DNA from: Bacteroidota bacterium
GTDB taxonomy: Bacteria > Bacteroidota > Bacteroidia > Chitinophagales > Chitinophagaceae
Assembly: GCA_947453145.1 (NCBI GenBank)
Contig: CANGFA010000017.1
Coordinates: 1-53,349 of the forward strand
Direction: 5' to 3'
Length of the DNA stretch: 53,349 nucleotides
Both the position numbers and the translations under genes were made by a program. The notes below the pieces were generated by a model. That model ran no database searches. It saw nothing but the letters and a program-made list of their open reading frames with translations, and was not told the origin of the DNA. Shown one piece after another: positions 1-9,997 of the stretch (position 1 is its first letter; each line of letters begins with the position of its first letter).

Positions 1-71
1 AAATATATAATTTCAGATTTTGCCCCTAATTCAATAAATTTGGTAAGGCCTTAACGATTGCCTGCATTACC

Positions 72-1097
72 ATGAAAAGAAGAAACTTTTTAAAAGATAG
101 CGCCGTGTCTACCATGGGCATCTTCATTACTAGTAAAATTAATATGAATCCAACTACACCCGTATATGGTCATAACCATATGCAATATACCCTGGACACA
201 AAATGGGGGAATTTAAACGCGGACCAAACACCAGTGAATGATTGTCACGAAATGATACAGGATGGCAAAGGCCGTATAGTATTATTAACCAATGAAACCA
301 AAAACAATATTATTGTTTACAATAAAAGTGGAAAGTTATTGGAAAGCTGGGGACATGATTTTCCAGGAGCCCACGGTTTAACAGTGCAACATGATGGCAA
401 GAACGATTATTTATTTATTACCGATACAGAAAAACATCAGGTGTATAAAACAACCATGGAGGGGAAAATAATTTTTACCATTGATGCACCAAAAGATGTT
501 CCAGCGTATGTAAAACCAACCGCTTTTGTACCTACTGAAACTACCGTTTTACAAAATGGTGAATTTTATATTGCCGACGGTTATGGCGCTCAACATATTA
601 TGCACTATGATGAGAAAGGAAATTTAAAAAATGTTTTTGGCGGTAGAGGGGAAGGAGATGCCCATTTTGATAATGCACATGGTATTTGTGTTGATACCCG
701 CAATGGCAAGCCTACCCTACTTATTACGGATCGTACGCGCAATGCCTTTAAACGTTTTAGCATGAACGGAAAACTAATGGAGGTGATTCATTTGCCTGGT
801 GCATGCGTATGTAGGCCTGTAATTAAAGGTGCATATTTATATGCAGCCGTTTTACGTTCACCTAATTTAGACACAGAACATACTGGTTTTATTACCATAT
901 TAGATAAGCACAATAAAGTAGTTTCTAATTTAGGAGGTAGCGAGCCAACTTATGTGAATGGCGTATTACAGCCCATGTCACAAACCGATAAAATATTAAA
1001 TCATCCACATGATGTTTGTGTAGACGATGATGGTAATATTTATGTTGCACAATGGGCTTCTGGAAAAGTGTACCCTTATAAATTTTCAAAAGTATAA
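72..1097 (+). CDS. NHL-repeat beta-propeller protein with Tat-like N terminus
   Basis: 341 residues. The N terminus reads MKRRNFLK followed by a short, weakly hydrophobic stretch, resembling the twin-arginine leaders common on Bacteroidota periplasmic proteins; export is therefore inferred. The rest consists of repeated beta-propeller blades with NHL-type signatures (a Gly-rich turn, then HGICVD, then LLITDRTRNAFKRF; a second HDVCVDDDGNIYVAQW near the C terminus). This is the six-bladed fold seen in peptidyl-alpha-hydroxyglycine lyase-like proteins. No catalytic residues can be assigned with confidence. It is the first of four genes on the + strand, 2 bases from the next, so probably co-transcribed with the cytochrome/DUF1501 genes. 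Only 71 bases precede it here, so its promoter and any earlier operon member cannot be judged. Confidence 0.8.
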   Translation: MKRRNFLKDSAVSTMGIFITSKINMNPTTPVYGHNHMQYTLDTKWGNLNADQTPVNDCHEMIQDGKGRIVLLTNETKNNIIVYNKSGKLLESWGHDFPGAHGLTVQHDGKNDYLFITDTEKHQVYKTTMEGKIIFTIDAPKDVPAYVKPTAFVPTETTVLQNGEFYIADGYGAQHIMHYDEKGNLKNVFGGRGEGDAHFDNAHGICVDTRNGKPTLLITDRTRNAFKRFSMNGKLMEVIHLPGACVCRPVIKGAYLYAAVLRSPNLDTEHTGFITILDKHNKVVSNLGGSEPTYVNGVLQPMSQTDKILNHPHDVCVDDDGNIYVAQWASGKVYPYKFSKV

Positions 1098-1099
1098 AT

Positions 1100-3421
1100 T
1101 TGATCTTTTTTAAAAAATATAAATTAAGCTTTGTACTTATATTCATTGTTACCCTTGTAGCAGTAGGTACTTATTTTTTTGCATTCAGTAATGCGAAGGC
1201 TAAGAAACCTATATCATATAATAAAGACATTAGACCCATTTTATCTGACAAATGTTTTTCCTGCCACGGGCCTGATGTTAATAAGATGAAAGCGGGGCTA
1301 AGATTGGATATACAAGAAAAGGCCTATGCAGAACTACCCAATAACAAAGGGCATTATGCGATAGTCCCCGGAAGCATTGAGAAAAGTGAACTCATCAGAA
1401 GGATTGAATCCAATGATCCTAATATTGTAATGCCCAAGCCCGAAAGTCATTTAGCGAGGTTAACACCTGCCGAAATAAATTTATTTAAGCAATGGGTTAA
1501 GGAAGGTGCTAAATATGAAAAGCATTGGTCCTTTGTAGCACCGCAAAAAACGGCAGTTCCAAAAGTGAGTAATACAAGTTGGGTAAAAAATGAGATAGAT
1601 TATTTCATTGCGGAAAAAATGGAAGAGAAAGGATTGTCACCTAATAAAGAAGCGGAAAAAGAAAATTTAATCAAACGCGCTTACATCGATTTAAATGGAT
1701 TACCTCCAGCTTACACCGAACTTCAAACCTGGATGAGTAATAAAAGTGAAAACTGGTATGCATTATTAATTGATCAACTCATGAACAAGCCGTCATACGG
1801 TGAAAAAATGTCGGTGTTGTGGTTGGACCTTGCCAGATATTCCGATTCCTATGGATACCAGGATGATAATATTAGAACACAATGGCCATGGCGGGATTGG
1901 GTCATTAATGCATTTAATAAGAATATGCATTATGATGAATTTTTAACACAACAAATTGCAGGCGACCTCATGCCTAATAGTAATAAAGAAACCATTTTAG
2001 CCACTGCCTTTTGGAGAAATCATAAATACACCGAGGAAGGGGGTGTGATTGAAGAGGAATACAGGGTTACTAATAATATAGATAAAACCAGAACCTATGG
2101 CAAAGCCATCTTAGGTGTGACCATTGAGTGTGCGCAATGTCATGATCACAAATACGACCCTTTCTCCGCGAAGGATTATTATCAATTGTATGGCTTCTTT
2201 AACATGAGTAAAGAAAAAGGATATGAAGGTGATGTAAGTGTTTCCACCCCTGCAAAAAATCCAAAACTTTTTATTAGTGTCGAGGATAGGAAAAATTTAT
2301 TAACCTATATCAATACAAAGGACACCAATCAATTAGAAGTATCGGTGATGGGTGATACCATTAGGCCTACCTATTTATTAAGTAGAGGACGTTATGATGC
2401 ACCGGCAGATTTGGTGCAACCAGCTGCTTTAAAATCTGTGATGCCATTTGATACTACAAAATTTGAACGCAACCGATTGGGATTGGCAAAGTGGACGGTA
2501 GATAAAAAGAATCCATTAACCGCAAGGGTATTTGTGAATTTTATTTGGCAGGATATTTTTGGAAAGGGTTTAGTAAAAACATCTGGTGACTTTGGATTAC
2601 AAGGCGAACTCCCTACGCACCCCGAATTATTAGATTGGTTGGCCGTGGATTTTATGGAACACAATTGGGATATAAAATATTTGGTCAAAAAAATAATGTC
2701 TAGTGCAACCTATACACAGTCTAGTATTATAGAAAAACAACATTTGGAAAAAGATCCTGATAATAGTTATTATGCCAGAGCGCCGCGTATTCGTTTAAAA
2801 GCGGAGTTTATTAGGGACTGGGTATTAAGTACCAGTGGACTTTTAAATAATACCATTGGAGGCCCAAGTGTTAAACCTTATCAACCCAAAGGGGTATGGG
2901 AAAGCACTACTTCGGGACGAGGTCAATTAGCAGCTTATAAACAAGATCATGGGGACGCATTGTATCGCAGAGGCATGTATACTTTTATTAAACTAACTGC
3001 TCCTCCTCCAAGTATGATGATGTTTGATGCAAGCAATCGGGATCAATGTGAAGCCAAGCGCTCTAGCACCAACACACCTCTGCAAGCCTTAAATATGCTT
3101 AATGACCCAGCCGTATTAGAAGCATCAAGGGTACTTGCACAAAAATTAAGTAGTGAAACAGGAAGCATAGAAGATAAAATACAAAAAGCATTTGAGCTCA
3201 TCTTAATAAGAAAACCAAAATCTTCTGAAAAAGATAAATTGGTAGGTTATTATCAGGATCAAGAAACTTATTTTAAATCCAATAAGGGATTGATTCAAAA
3301 AACATTGTCAACAGGAGAATATAAAACAGTTCAAAAAGACAAGAACGAATTGGAAGCTGCAGCTTTAATGAAAACCTGTTTGCTATTGTATAATTTGGAA
3401 GAGGCGATTACTAAATCATAG
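1100..3421 (+). CDS. PSCyt1-DUF1549-DUF1553 cytochrome-domain surface protein
   Basis: 773 residues. The frame opens with a TTG codon at 1100, two bases after the previous stop. It is the best start because it directly precedes a basic stretch and one membrane-spanning helix (about residues 9-28), and no in-frame ATG lies before the heme motif. A planctomycete-type cytochrome domain follows, with CFSCH at residues 52-56. DUF1549 follows (about 150-370) and contains a second CXXCH (CAQCH, residues 344-348); then DUF1553 (about 450-720). These domains co-occur in planctomycete, verrucomicrobial and some Bacteroidota proteins encoded next to DUF1501 genes; their biochemical role is not established. 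A periplasmic or surface redox or polymer-processing role is only an inference. Confidence 0.85.
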   Translation: MIFFKKYKLSFVLIFIVTLVAVGTYFFAFSNAKAKKPISYNKDIRPILSDKCFSCHGPDVNKMKAGLRLDIQEKAYAELPNNKGHYAIVPGSIEKSELIRRIESNDPNIVMPKPESHLARLTPAEINLFKQWVKEGAKYEKHWSFVAPQKTAVPKVSNTSWVKNEIDYFIAEKMEEKGLSPNKEAEKENLIKRAYIDLNGLPPAYTELQTWMSNKSENWYALLIDQLMNKPSYGEKMSVLWLDLARYSDSYGYQDDNIRTQWPWRDWVINAFNKNMHYDEFLTQQIAGDLMPNSNKETILATAFWRNHKYTEEGGVIEEEYRVTNNIDKTRTYGKAILGVTIECAQCHDHKYDPFSAKDYYQLYGFFNMSKEKGYEGDVSVSTPAKNPKLFISVEDRKNLLTYINTKDTNQLEVSVMGDTIRPTYLLSRGRYDAPADLVQPAALKSVMPFDTTKFERNRLGLAKWTVDKKNPLTARVFVNFIWQDIFGKGLVKTSGDFGLQGELPTHPELLDWLAVDFMEHNWDIKYLVKKIMSSATYTQSSIIEKQHLEKDPDNSYYARAPRIRLKAEFIRDWVLSTSGLLNNTIGGPSVKPYQPKGVWESTTSGRGQLAAYKQDHGDALYRRGMYTFIKLTAPPPSMMMFDASNRDQCEAKRSSTNTPLQALNMLNDPAVLEASRVLAQKLSSETGSIEDKIQKAFELILIRKPKSSEKDKLVGYYQDQETYFKSNKGLIQKTLSTGEYKTVQKDKNELEAAALMKTCLLLYNLEEAITKS

Positions 3422-3424
3422 CGC

Positions 3425-4870
3425 ATGAAAGAATTTATAGAACACGGATTAAATCAAAATCGAAGAAAGTTTTTATCTAAGCTCAGTTTAGGTATAGGGG
3501 GAATGGCATTGGGTTCTTTAATGATCCCTGGGATATTTGATGCAAGTAATGAGGAAGATTTATTTAATAATGTACTACCCCATTTTGCCCCAAAAGCTAA
3601 ACGTGTTATTTATTTATTCCAAAACGGCGCACCCTCTCAATTAGATTTATTTGATTATAAACCCATGTTACAAAAAATGCATGGACAGGATTTGCCAGCA
3701 AGTATTAGAGGAGGACAACGCTTAACAGGTATGACGGCCAATCAAACTAAATTTCCATTAGCAGGTACGCGATTTAATTTTACACAAAACCAAAATACGG
3801 GCGCCTATTTTAGTGAAACCATTCCACATATTGCTAGCATAAGCGACGACTTATGTATCATAAGATCTTTGTATACGGAAGCCATCAACCACGATCCTGC
3901 ACTTACTTTTTTCCAAACAGGTGCACAAGTAGGCAACCGTCCAAGCATGGGTTCATGGATTAGTTATGGATTAGGAAGTGAAAATAAAAATCTACCCGCC
4001 TTCACCGTTTTATTAAGTAAGGGAAAAGGAAATGGCCAAGGGGTATATTCCAAATTATGGAACAATGGATTTTTAGATTCTATACACCAGGGCGTACAAT
4101 TTAGTAGTGGCGAAGAACCTGTAAAATATTTAAGTGATCCTGAATTTATTGATCGAACTGACAAGCGAAAAATGTTAGACGAATTAGCAGACTTAAATCA
4201 GGAATCTTATAAGGAAATTGGTGACCCCGAAATTGTGACTAAAATTCAACAATACGAATTGGCTTATCGCATGCAAATGGAAGTACCCGAAGTCACTTCC
4301 TTGCAAAATGAACCAGAATCGATTGTAAAAATGTATGGGCCGGACTGTTTACTGCCTGGCACCTATGCAGCCAATTGTTTACTAGCACGCAAACTCTCCG
4401 AGAGTGGTGTACGCTTTGTACAATTATATCATCAGGGTTGGGATGGTCATAATAATTTACCCAATGAACTTATTGGACAATGTAAGGATGTGGACCAACC
4501 TTCGGCTGCTTTAATTAAGGATTTAAAACAAAGAGGATTATTAGATGAAACCTTGGTGATTTGGGGTGGTGAATTTGGAAGAACCAATTACTGCCAAGGT
4601 GCATTAACAAAAGACAACTACGGTAGAGATCATCATCCAAGATGTTTTACTATTTGGATGGCAGGTGGCGGCGTAAAACCAGGTGTATATGGAGAGACAG
4701 ACGATTTTGGATATAATATTAATACCCTTCCTGTGCATGTGCACGATTTTCATGCAACGGTATTGCATTTAATGGGCGTAGATCATGAAAAATTCACTTT
4801 CAAACATTTAGGAAGACGCTATCGTTTAACCGATGTAGCTGGCAATGTGGTAAAAGAAATTATAAGCTAG
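3425..4870 (+). CDS. DUF1501 (alkaline-phosphatase-fold) protein with Tat-like leader
   Basis: 481 residues. The leader contains QNRRKFLSKLSLGIGG and a hydrophobic stretch to about residue 36, consistent with twin-arginine export. The body matches DUF1501, a family distantly related to sulfatases and alkaline phosphatases. Visible family features are YLFQNGAPSQLDLFDYKP near the N terminus, VRFVQLYHQGWDGHNN in the middle, and WGGEFGRTNY then GRDHHPRCFTIWMAGGG towards the C terminus. The His and Asp residues could bind metal, but this is inferred from the fold. The gene starts 3 bases after the DUF1549/1553 gene and ends 1 base before the next; this pairing is the usual genomic signature of the two families. 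No substrate is known. Confidence 0.85.
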   Translation: MKEFIEHGLNQNRRKFLSKLSLGIGGMALGSLMIPGIFDASNEEDLFNNVLPHFAPKAKRVIYLFQNGAPSQLDLFDYKPMLQKMHGQDLPASIRGGQRLTGMTANQTKFPLAGTRFNFTQNQNTGAYFSETIPHIASISDDLCIIRSLYTEAINHDPALTFFQTGAQVGNRPSMGSWISYGLGSENKNLPAFTVLLSKGKGNGQGVYSKLWNNGFLDSIHQGVQFSSGEEPVKYLSDPEFIDRTDKRKMLDELADLNQESYKEIGDPEIVTKIQQYELAYRMQMEVPEVTSLQNEPESIVKMYGPDCLLPGTYAANCLLARKLSESGVRFVQLYHQGWDGHNNLPNELIGQCKDVDQPSAALIKDLKQRGLLDETLVIWGGEFGRTNYCQGALTKDNYGRDHHPRCFTIWMAGGGVKPGVYGETDDFGYNINTLPVHVHDFHATVLHLMGVDHEKFTFKHLGRRYRLTDVAGNVVKEIIS

Positions 4871-4871
4871 C

Positions 4872-6992
4872 ATGAAAAAAATAAGTAGTCAAAATGTATT
4901 GGAAAACATCCTTTGGGTTATTAATCCATACTTGCTTTTGCTATGTATATTCATTGGCAAACTAAATGTAGGTCCTTGGTTATCCTGGATTGGACAATGG
5001 CATCCTGTTGTATTGCATTTCCCGATTGTATTGGGCTTATGCATTAGTTTGTACATTTTCGTTAATTATAAACCCATCCTCCAAGAACCGGTTGAACAAA
5101 AATTATTTACTCTACATGCTTTACTAGCATCCTTGGTTGCCCTATTTGGCATATTTATTTCTAAAGGCGGCAACTATGATAAAAACATATTGCTTATTCA
5201 TCAATGGGGCGGATTGGCCATTTCTTATTTGGCATGGTTAGTGGTGCTCGTTCCCAAAGCCTATTTTATGGCGCGACCCTTATTTAGAAAACTATTTGGG
5301 ATTGGTTATGTATTGGTGATAATTATTTTCACCCATAAAGGAGGACAGCTCACGCATGGTAAAGACGCACTCTCGCTACCTAAAAATGTAAATAATCAAA
5401 CTATAATTAATAAGCCCGATTCCTTAATAACGGTTTATGAAAAAGCAGTGCAACCCATTTTAATTAATAAATGTGTAACCTGTCATGGAGGAGATAAAAT
5501 AAAAGGAGACTTACAATTAACCAGTATCGAACTCATAAAAAAAGGTGGCAAGCATGGCAATCAGTTATTAGAACGAATACATTTGTCGCTCAACGATGAA
5601 AAACATATGCCTCCCGTGGATAACAAACAACTTACTAAGGAGGAGTTGGCAATTATTACCAAATGGATGCAATTGGGAGGAGACTTAAATAAAACCTTGA
5701 AGGCCTTAGATAAAAAAGATAGTTTATTCATTTTAGCTAGCCAGTATATAGCTCCTAACTTTAATAAAGCTACCGAACAACCCAACTTGGACGCATACAA
5801 TAGTAACTACGTAAGTGTGCAATATGATTTTCATGGCGCTTCTACTATAAATGTGAACTTTTTTCAGGGCAGTTTTTATAAGACAGCATATTTAGAAAAG
5901 CTAAATAAAATAAAAGATCAGATTATTACTTTAAATATGCAAAATATGCCATTGCAAAAAAAAGATGTGGATATCATAAATGGCTTTTCGAATTTGGAGA
6001 AATTAAATTTAAACTATACTAAATTAAAAATAGAAGATATACAAGGGCTAACTTCTTTGAAAAAATTAAAATCTTTATCCTTAGCTGGAATGATTATAGA
6101 TAATAATAAGCTAGAATCCATTATCAAACCCGGGAATATTCAAAAAATACAATTATGGGCGAATGGATTATTTAAAAAGGATTTAAATTCCTTGATCACA
6201 AAATATCCTTCCATTGCATTTACAGTAGGTGATAATTTAGAAGACTCAGTTATGAAGTTAAATAAGCCTTCGATACAACAGGATAGCACTATTATTACGG
6301 ACAATGTAATTGTGCCTATTAAGCATTTTTTAAATGGTGTTACAATTAAATACACCATTGACGATTCAGAACCCGATAGTTTAAATAGCCCCACTTATAC
6401 AGCACCTTTAAAATTAAATAAGAACACTACAGTGAAAACAAAAGTGTTTAAAAAGGGATGGTTATCCAGTGATGTAGTACAGAAAACATTTTATAAATCT
6501 TCCTTAAGTGCCGATACCATTATTTTGCTTACCCAACCCGATCCTAAATATATGGGTAAAGGTGGCAATACCATTATTGATCATGAATTAGGCGAAATGA
6601 ATTTTGGAAATGGAAAATGGTTGGGCTATTCCAAAACCAATATGGAATTTATAATGCAATTTAAAAATCCAACACAACTTAACGAAGTAATATTTAATTC
6701 ACTAATTAATACGGGTAGTTATATATTTCCAATTCAATCCATTCAGGTAGAAGCAAGCTTGGATGGGAAAACTTATAAAGCATTACAGTCTATGGATTAT
6801 AGCGCTATTTCAAAAGCTTATACCAAGGAAACCAATATCAACCAAGTACAATCCTTTACAATAAAAATTGACAAAAGTGCAGCTTACCCTTTTTATAAAT
6901 TTACCCTGCGTAATTTAAAACAAATTCCAACCTGGCATCCAGGCAAAGGAACCCCTGCCTGGATTTTTGTAGACGAGGTGTTTTTTAATTAA
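4872..6992 (+). CDS. Membrane cytochrome-domain protein with LRR, CHB_HEX-like and discoidin-like segments
   Basis: 706 residues. About residues 10-160 hold several membrane helices and resemble the DUF2231-type membrane module (motif WHPVVLHFPIVLG). A PSCyt1-like cytochrome domain follows, with CVTCH at residues 201-205 and KGDLQL behind it. Residues about 340-430 have a leucine-rich-repeat rhythm (LEKLNLNYTKL, LKSLSLAG). Residues about 475-545 resemble the chitobiase/beta-hexosaminidase C-terminal domain (IKYTIDDSEPDS then SPTYTAPLKL). The last 140 residues look like an F5/8-type carbohydrate-binding beta-sandwich ending WIFVDEVFF. It seems to be the membrane partner of the three preceding genes. 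Its stop codon lies on a TTAA shared with the stop of the convergent gene, so there is no room for a terminator between them. Confidence 0.75.
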   Translation: MKKISSQNVLENILWVINPYLLLLCIFIGKLNVGPWLSWIGQWHPVVLHFPIVLGLCISLYIFVNYKPILQEPVEQKLFTLHALLASLVALFGIFISKGGNYDKNILLIHQWGGLAISYLAWLVVLVPKAYFMARPLFRKLFGIGYVLVIIIFTHKGGQLTHGKDALSLPKNVNNQTIINKPDSLITVYEKAVQPILINKCVTCHGGDKIKGDLQLTSIELIKKGGKHGNQLLERIHLSLNDEKHMPPVDNKQLTKEELAIITKWMQLGGDLNKTLKALDKKDSLFILASQYIAPNFNKATEQPNLDAYNSNYVSVQYDFHGASTINVNFFQGSFYKTAYLEKLNKIKDQIITLNMQNMPLQKKDVDIINGFSNLEKLNLNYTKLKIEDIQGLTSLKKLKSLSLAGMIIDNNKLESIIKPGNIQKIQLWANGLFKKDLNSLITKYPSIAFTVGDNLEDSVMKLNKPSIQQDSTIITDNVIVPIKHFLNGVTIKYTIDDSEPDSLNSPTYTAPLKLNKNTTVKTKVFKKGWLSSDVVQKTFYKSSLSADTIILLTQPDPKYMGKGGNTIIDHELGEMNFGNGKWLGYSKTNMEFIMQFKNPTQLNEVIFNSLINTGSYIFPIQSIQVEASLDGKTYKALQSMDYSAISKAYTKETNINQVQSFTIKIDKSAAYPFYKFTLRNLKQIPTWHPGKGTPAWIFVDEVFFN

Positions 6993-9196
6993 CGAATCAC
7001 CATCCACTTATAACCATTGGCAGGAATGGTTATGGTAATTTGAATATTTTGATCCGCTCCCATTGTGCATTTTTTAGTCATACCCAATTCGTCCATAAAA
7101 GTAGCTGTGTCTGTCATTCCTGTATAATATAATGGGATAGAAATATTTCTAGTAATATCCATATTTGTGGGGTTAAATAATAGTACAAATCCTTTATCTG
7201 CTCCCAATGGATCCACATGCATCCATCCATCCCAATCGCTACCATCTGCTCTTCTTAAAGGAATAATATCGGCATTTAAAATAGTGCGGTACTTTTTATA
7301 CCAATCAATAGTAGTTTGGACCATGTTTCTGGTGATTTCAGAATCGTATAACCTAGGACCTCGATAGCAGGCTTGTATTCCTGCCCCAAAATATTGCATC
7401 ATTAATTGTTGGTAAACTTTGAGATGATCTTGTAATGGCTCCAACACTGCTTCAGGCCCACCACCCTGGTATTTTGTGAGTGGAACAAATCCCCAGCCCA
7501 TGGAAGGAATTTTTTCCTTAGTCCCGTCAATAATATTTTGTCTGTTTAAAATAATTTGTTGTTCACGGGATAATGAAAAATTAACTTCTCTATACCCTAC
7601 TGCAATTTTATGTGTGCCATCTAAAAAATACCAATCTGGTGCGTTAATATATACACCCATTGCATTTAAACTTTGATACAATTCCTTTTGGATATTCATT
7701 TGCTTCCATTGGGAATCATCTAAACCTTTATGACCCGGATGCGTTTTAGAAGCGCATACATCCCCTGGATAAGGCCCGTCATTTTCCCAAATATCAAAAT
7801 GGGTTTGTTTGTAAAATTGTAAAATCTTATCTCTGTAAGCTAAACCCCATGTACTGCCAAAGCAAGGAGCATTCCCAAAAAAAGCGCCTCCTGGCTTTCC
7901 TGTTGTAGGATCAATCACATCGTCCTGTGGACTTATGGTTCGGCTACTAAATAAAGAATAGCCTCCTAATAAAATATGTTTTTGATGTGCATAATCAGAT
8001 AATGCTTTCCATCTATTTATATTTTGCGCACTACTATCTTCCATATTTAAATGACTTCCAAAACTTAAAATCACGGCTTCAAATCCAGTAGCTACACATT
8101 GGTCAATAGCTGTTCTTACTTCCTGGTCATTCTTACTTACCAAGTGCATAAATATGGGATTTTGCGTAACCCATGGTGCCACAGTACGATACATTTTTTT
8201 AATCATCAGTCCCCTGCGGGTTCTATCATAGCTATCCATGAGTAACTCAAAAGTTCTAACCGATGTAAATTTTTTATTGGAAGCTAATTCAATACCAGGT
8301 GCTTTATCGGGATACACTCTTAACAAGCAGGGCGTTTGATAATTATAATTTACTTGGGAAGTATAAGAGGAATCTATATCCCAATGCGTGGTATGATCGC
8401 TAATGTCATAACGCATAGAATTATTAAAAGCATAATTGGTCTCTATATATATTCCATGCTGTTTTTTCATTTCTTCCGGCCTCCCTACTACGGCGCTTTC
8501 CTCTTCTACCAAGCCTAACACTTCATTTATAACTCGGTCTATTTTTATTAGATTATTCCCATTTTCGATACTAACCCATTTACATAATAATGGTAAGCCA
8601 TCATACATATTATAATGCACATTTACTAATATCCCTTTTAATGCAGGTATTTTAGATTTAAAATGCAAAACTAATTGTTTGCCTTTAAATTTTTGAACCG
8701 AAGGTCCATAAGCAGCAGGTATCCATGTTTGAGGATTGTATTTTACAAAACTGTCAATGTTTGTAATGCTGTAATTTATAAAATAAAAATCAGAATCATT
8801 GGCATACAAACTTTTTTCCCAATTCAAATTTAAATAGGCTTTTTCTTTTTGACCACTCAAACCACCAATTGCATAACTCGTTTTATTAAGCACAATACTT
8901 GCCTCTGGTTCAATGCTCCTTAATAATTGTTGACCATTGGTTAAATTGGTATAATCAATACAGGCTAAATTTGGGCTTATTAAAAAGGATCTTCTTAGTA
9001 AGCCATTTTCTATCACAATTTGTTTATCTGTTGCAATGACTTTTGCAACAAAGTGATTAATGTTGTCACCATCAATTAGCCAATCTTTTTTTATGCCACC
9101 TGTACCTAAATCATGCACTGCATTTTCTTGTGCAAGCAACTTAATAGTAGTTAAGCAGTGCAAGAAAAAGAAAAGAATAAATTTATTTAACCGCAT
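6989..9196 (-). CDS. Putative clan GH-D (GH36/alpha-galactosidase-like) glycoside hydrolase
   Basis: 735 residues with a signal peptide ending near LLAQ (about residues 1-22). The N-terminal 300 residues form a beta-rich domain like the super-sandwich of GH36 enzymes. A TIM-barrel-like part follows (about 340-640), with FEAVILSFGSHLNMED and FDIWENDGPYPGD. The Asp in the latter (about residue 471-477) is where clan GH-D enzymes place the nucleophile. The C-terminal beta domain ends in ITIPANGYKWMVIR. Similarity is at fold and motif level only, so family and substrate are uncertain. It is the last gene of the uronate operon, 21 bases after the ThuA gene, which suggests a sugar side chain of pectin as substrate. 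It could be an uncharacterised family. Confidence 0.6.
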   Translation of the reverse strand: MRLNKFILFFFLHCLTTIKLLAQENAVHDLGTGGIKKDWLIDGDNINHFVAKVIATDKQIVIENGLLRRSFLISPNLACIDYTNLTNGQQLLRSIEPEASIVLNKTSYAIGGLSGQKEKAYLNLNWEKSLYANDSDFYFINYSITNIDSFVKYNPQTWIPAAYGPSVQKFKGKQLVLHFKSKIPALKGILVNVHYNMYDGLPLLCKWVSIENGNNLIKIDRVINEVLGLVEEESAVVGRPEEMKKQHGIYIETNYAFNNSMRYDISDHTTHWDIDSSYTSQVNYNYQTPCLLRVYPDKAPGIELASNKKFTSVRTFELLMDSYDRTRRGLMIKKMYRTVAPWVTQNPIFMHLVSKNDQEVRTAIDQCVATGFEAVILSFGSHLNMEDSSAQNINRWKALSDYAHQKHILLGGYSLFSSRTISPQDDVIDPTTGKPGGAFFGNAPCFGSTWGLAYRDKILQFYKQTHFDIWENDGPYPGDVCASKTHPGHKGLDDSQWKQMNIQKELYQSLNAMGVYINAPDWYFLDGTHKIAVGYREVNFSLSREQQIILNRQNIIDGTKEKIPSMGWGFVPLTKYQGGGPEAVLEPLQDHLKVYQQLMMQYFGAGIQACYRGPRLYDSEITRNMVQTTIDWYKKYRTILNADIIPLRRADGSDWDGWMHVDPLGADKGFVLLFNPTNMDITRNISIPLYYTGMTDTATFMDELGMTKKCTMGADQNIQITITIPANGYKWMVIR

Positions 9197-9217
9197 TCTT
9201 CAAAATTTTAAATACGT

Positions 9218-9997
9218 CTATTTTTTTCCTGTTGCTGCCCATATAATGCCAGCAACAATATGACTTAAATAAGATGGATCTGAAAAATCGCTGGGTAAAT
9301 GTCCAAGGTTCGTATAAAAGGAACGGCCTCCGTCAAAATTATGGTACCAGGCAATGGGATGAAAAGCACCCATTCCTTTACCTGCAACCGCTGCTCTGTT
9401 TGGATTAGCTTCCCAATTAGCAATTGGATTATAGGTTTTTTCGTCTACAGATAAAATAGTTTTTAATCCTTCCACTTTATCTGGACTAAACTCATACCAC
9501 TCGTCGGTCCATTGTTTATTATTTGCAAAACCCTCTAGTCCTGGGAAACTAGCATCCAACACATTTAATCTTGCACTTTGAATTGCTGGATGAATTACAA
9601 ACATCCTTCCTACTAATTGGGTATACCAAGGCCAATCATACTCGGTATCAGAAGCGCTATGAATACCCATAAAACCTTTACCAGATTGTATAAAGCGCTC
9701 CATTACTTTTTGTTCCTGCTCATTTAATATATCACCCGTTGTATTTAAAAAAATAACTACTTGGTAATTGGCCAGGTTTTTATCATTAATACCATAATTA
9801 TCTTCTAATAAATCTACTTGAAAATGATGCTTAACACCCAATTGTTGGATGGCTAAGACTCCAGCATGAATGGATTCATGATGCCAGCCTCTTGTAGTGG
9901 TCACTAATAATGCTTTAAACTGTTTTTGGGCAAATACGGGTACAGTACTTCCAATACACATTAAAGTAAATAACAGGGAAGCTTTAATAAATTTCAT
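9218..9997 (-). CDS. Exported ThuA-domain protein
   Basis: About 259 residues. The signal peptide (MKFIKASLLFTLMCIGS to FAQ) argues for the ATG at 9997 rather than the in-frame ATG three codons upstream at 10006. The domain is ThuA (trehalose-utilisation family), a class I glutamine-amidotransferase-like fold. Visible hallmarks are RGWHHESIHAG, VVIFLNTTGD, GKGFMGIHSASDTEYDWPWY and a late GRSFYTNLGHLP. ThuA proteins often sit in sugar-utilisation loci; their biochemical role is poorly defined. It lies between exuT and the GH-D-like gene. A perfect inverted repeat abuts its start and may control it. Confidence 0.85.
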   Translation of the reverse strand: MKFIKASLLFTLMCIGSTVPVFAQKQFKALLVTTTRGWHHESIHAGVLAIQQLGVKHHFQVDLLEDNYGINDKNLANYQVVIFLNTTGDILNEQEQKVMERFIQSGKGFMGIHSASDTEYDWPWYTQLVGRMFVIHPAIQSARLNVLDASFPGLEGFANNKQWTDEWYEFSPDKVEGLKTILSVDEKTYNPIANWEANPNRAAVAGKGMGAFHPIAWYHNFDGGRSFYTNLGHLPSDFSDPSYLSHIVAGIIWAATGKK

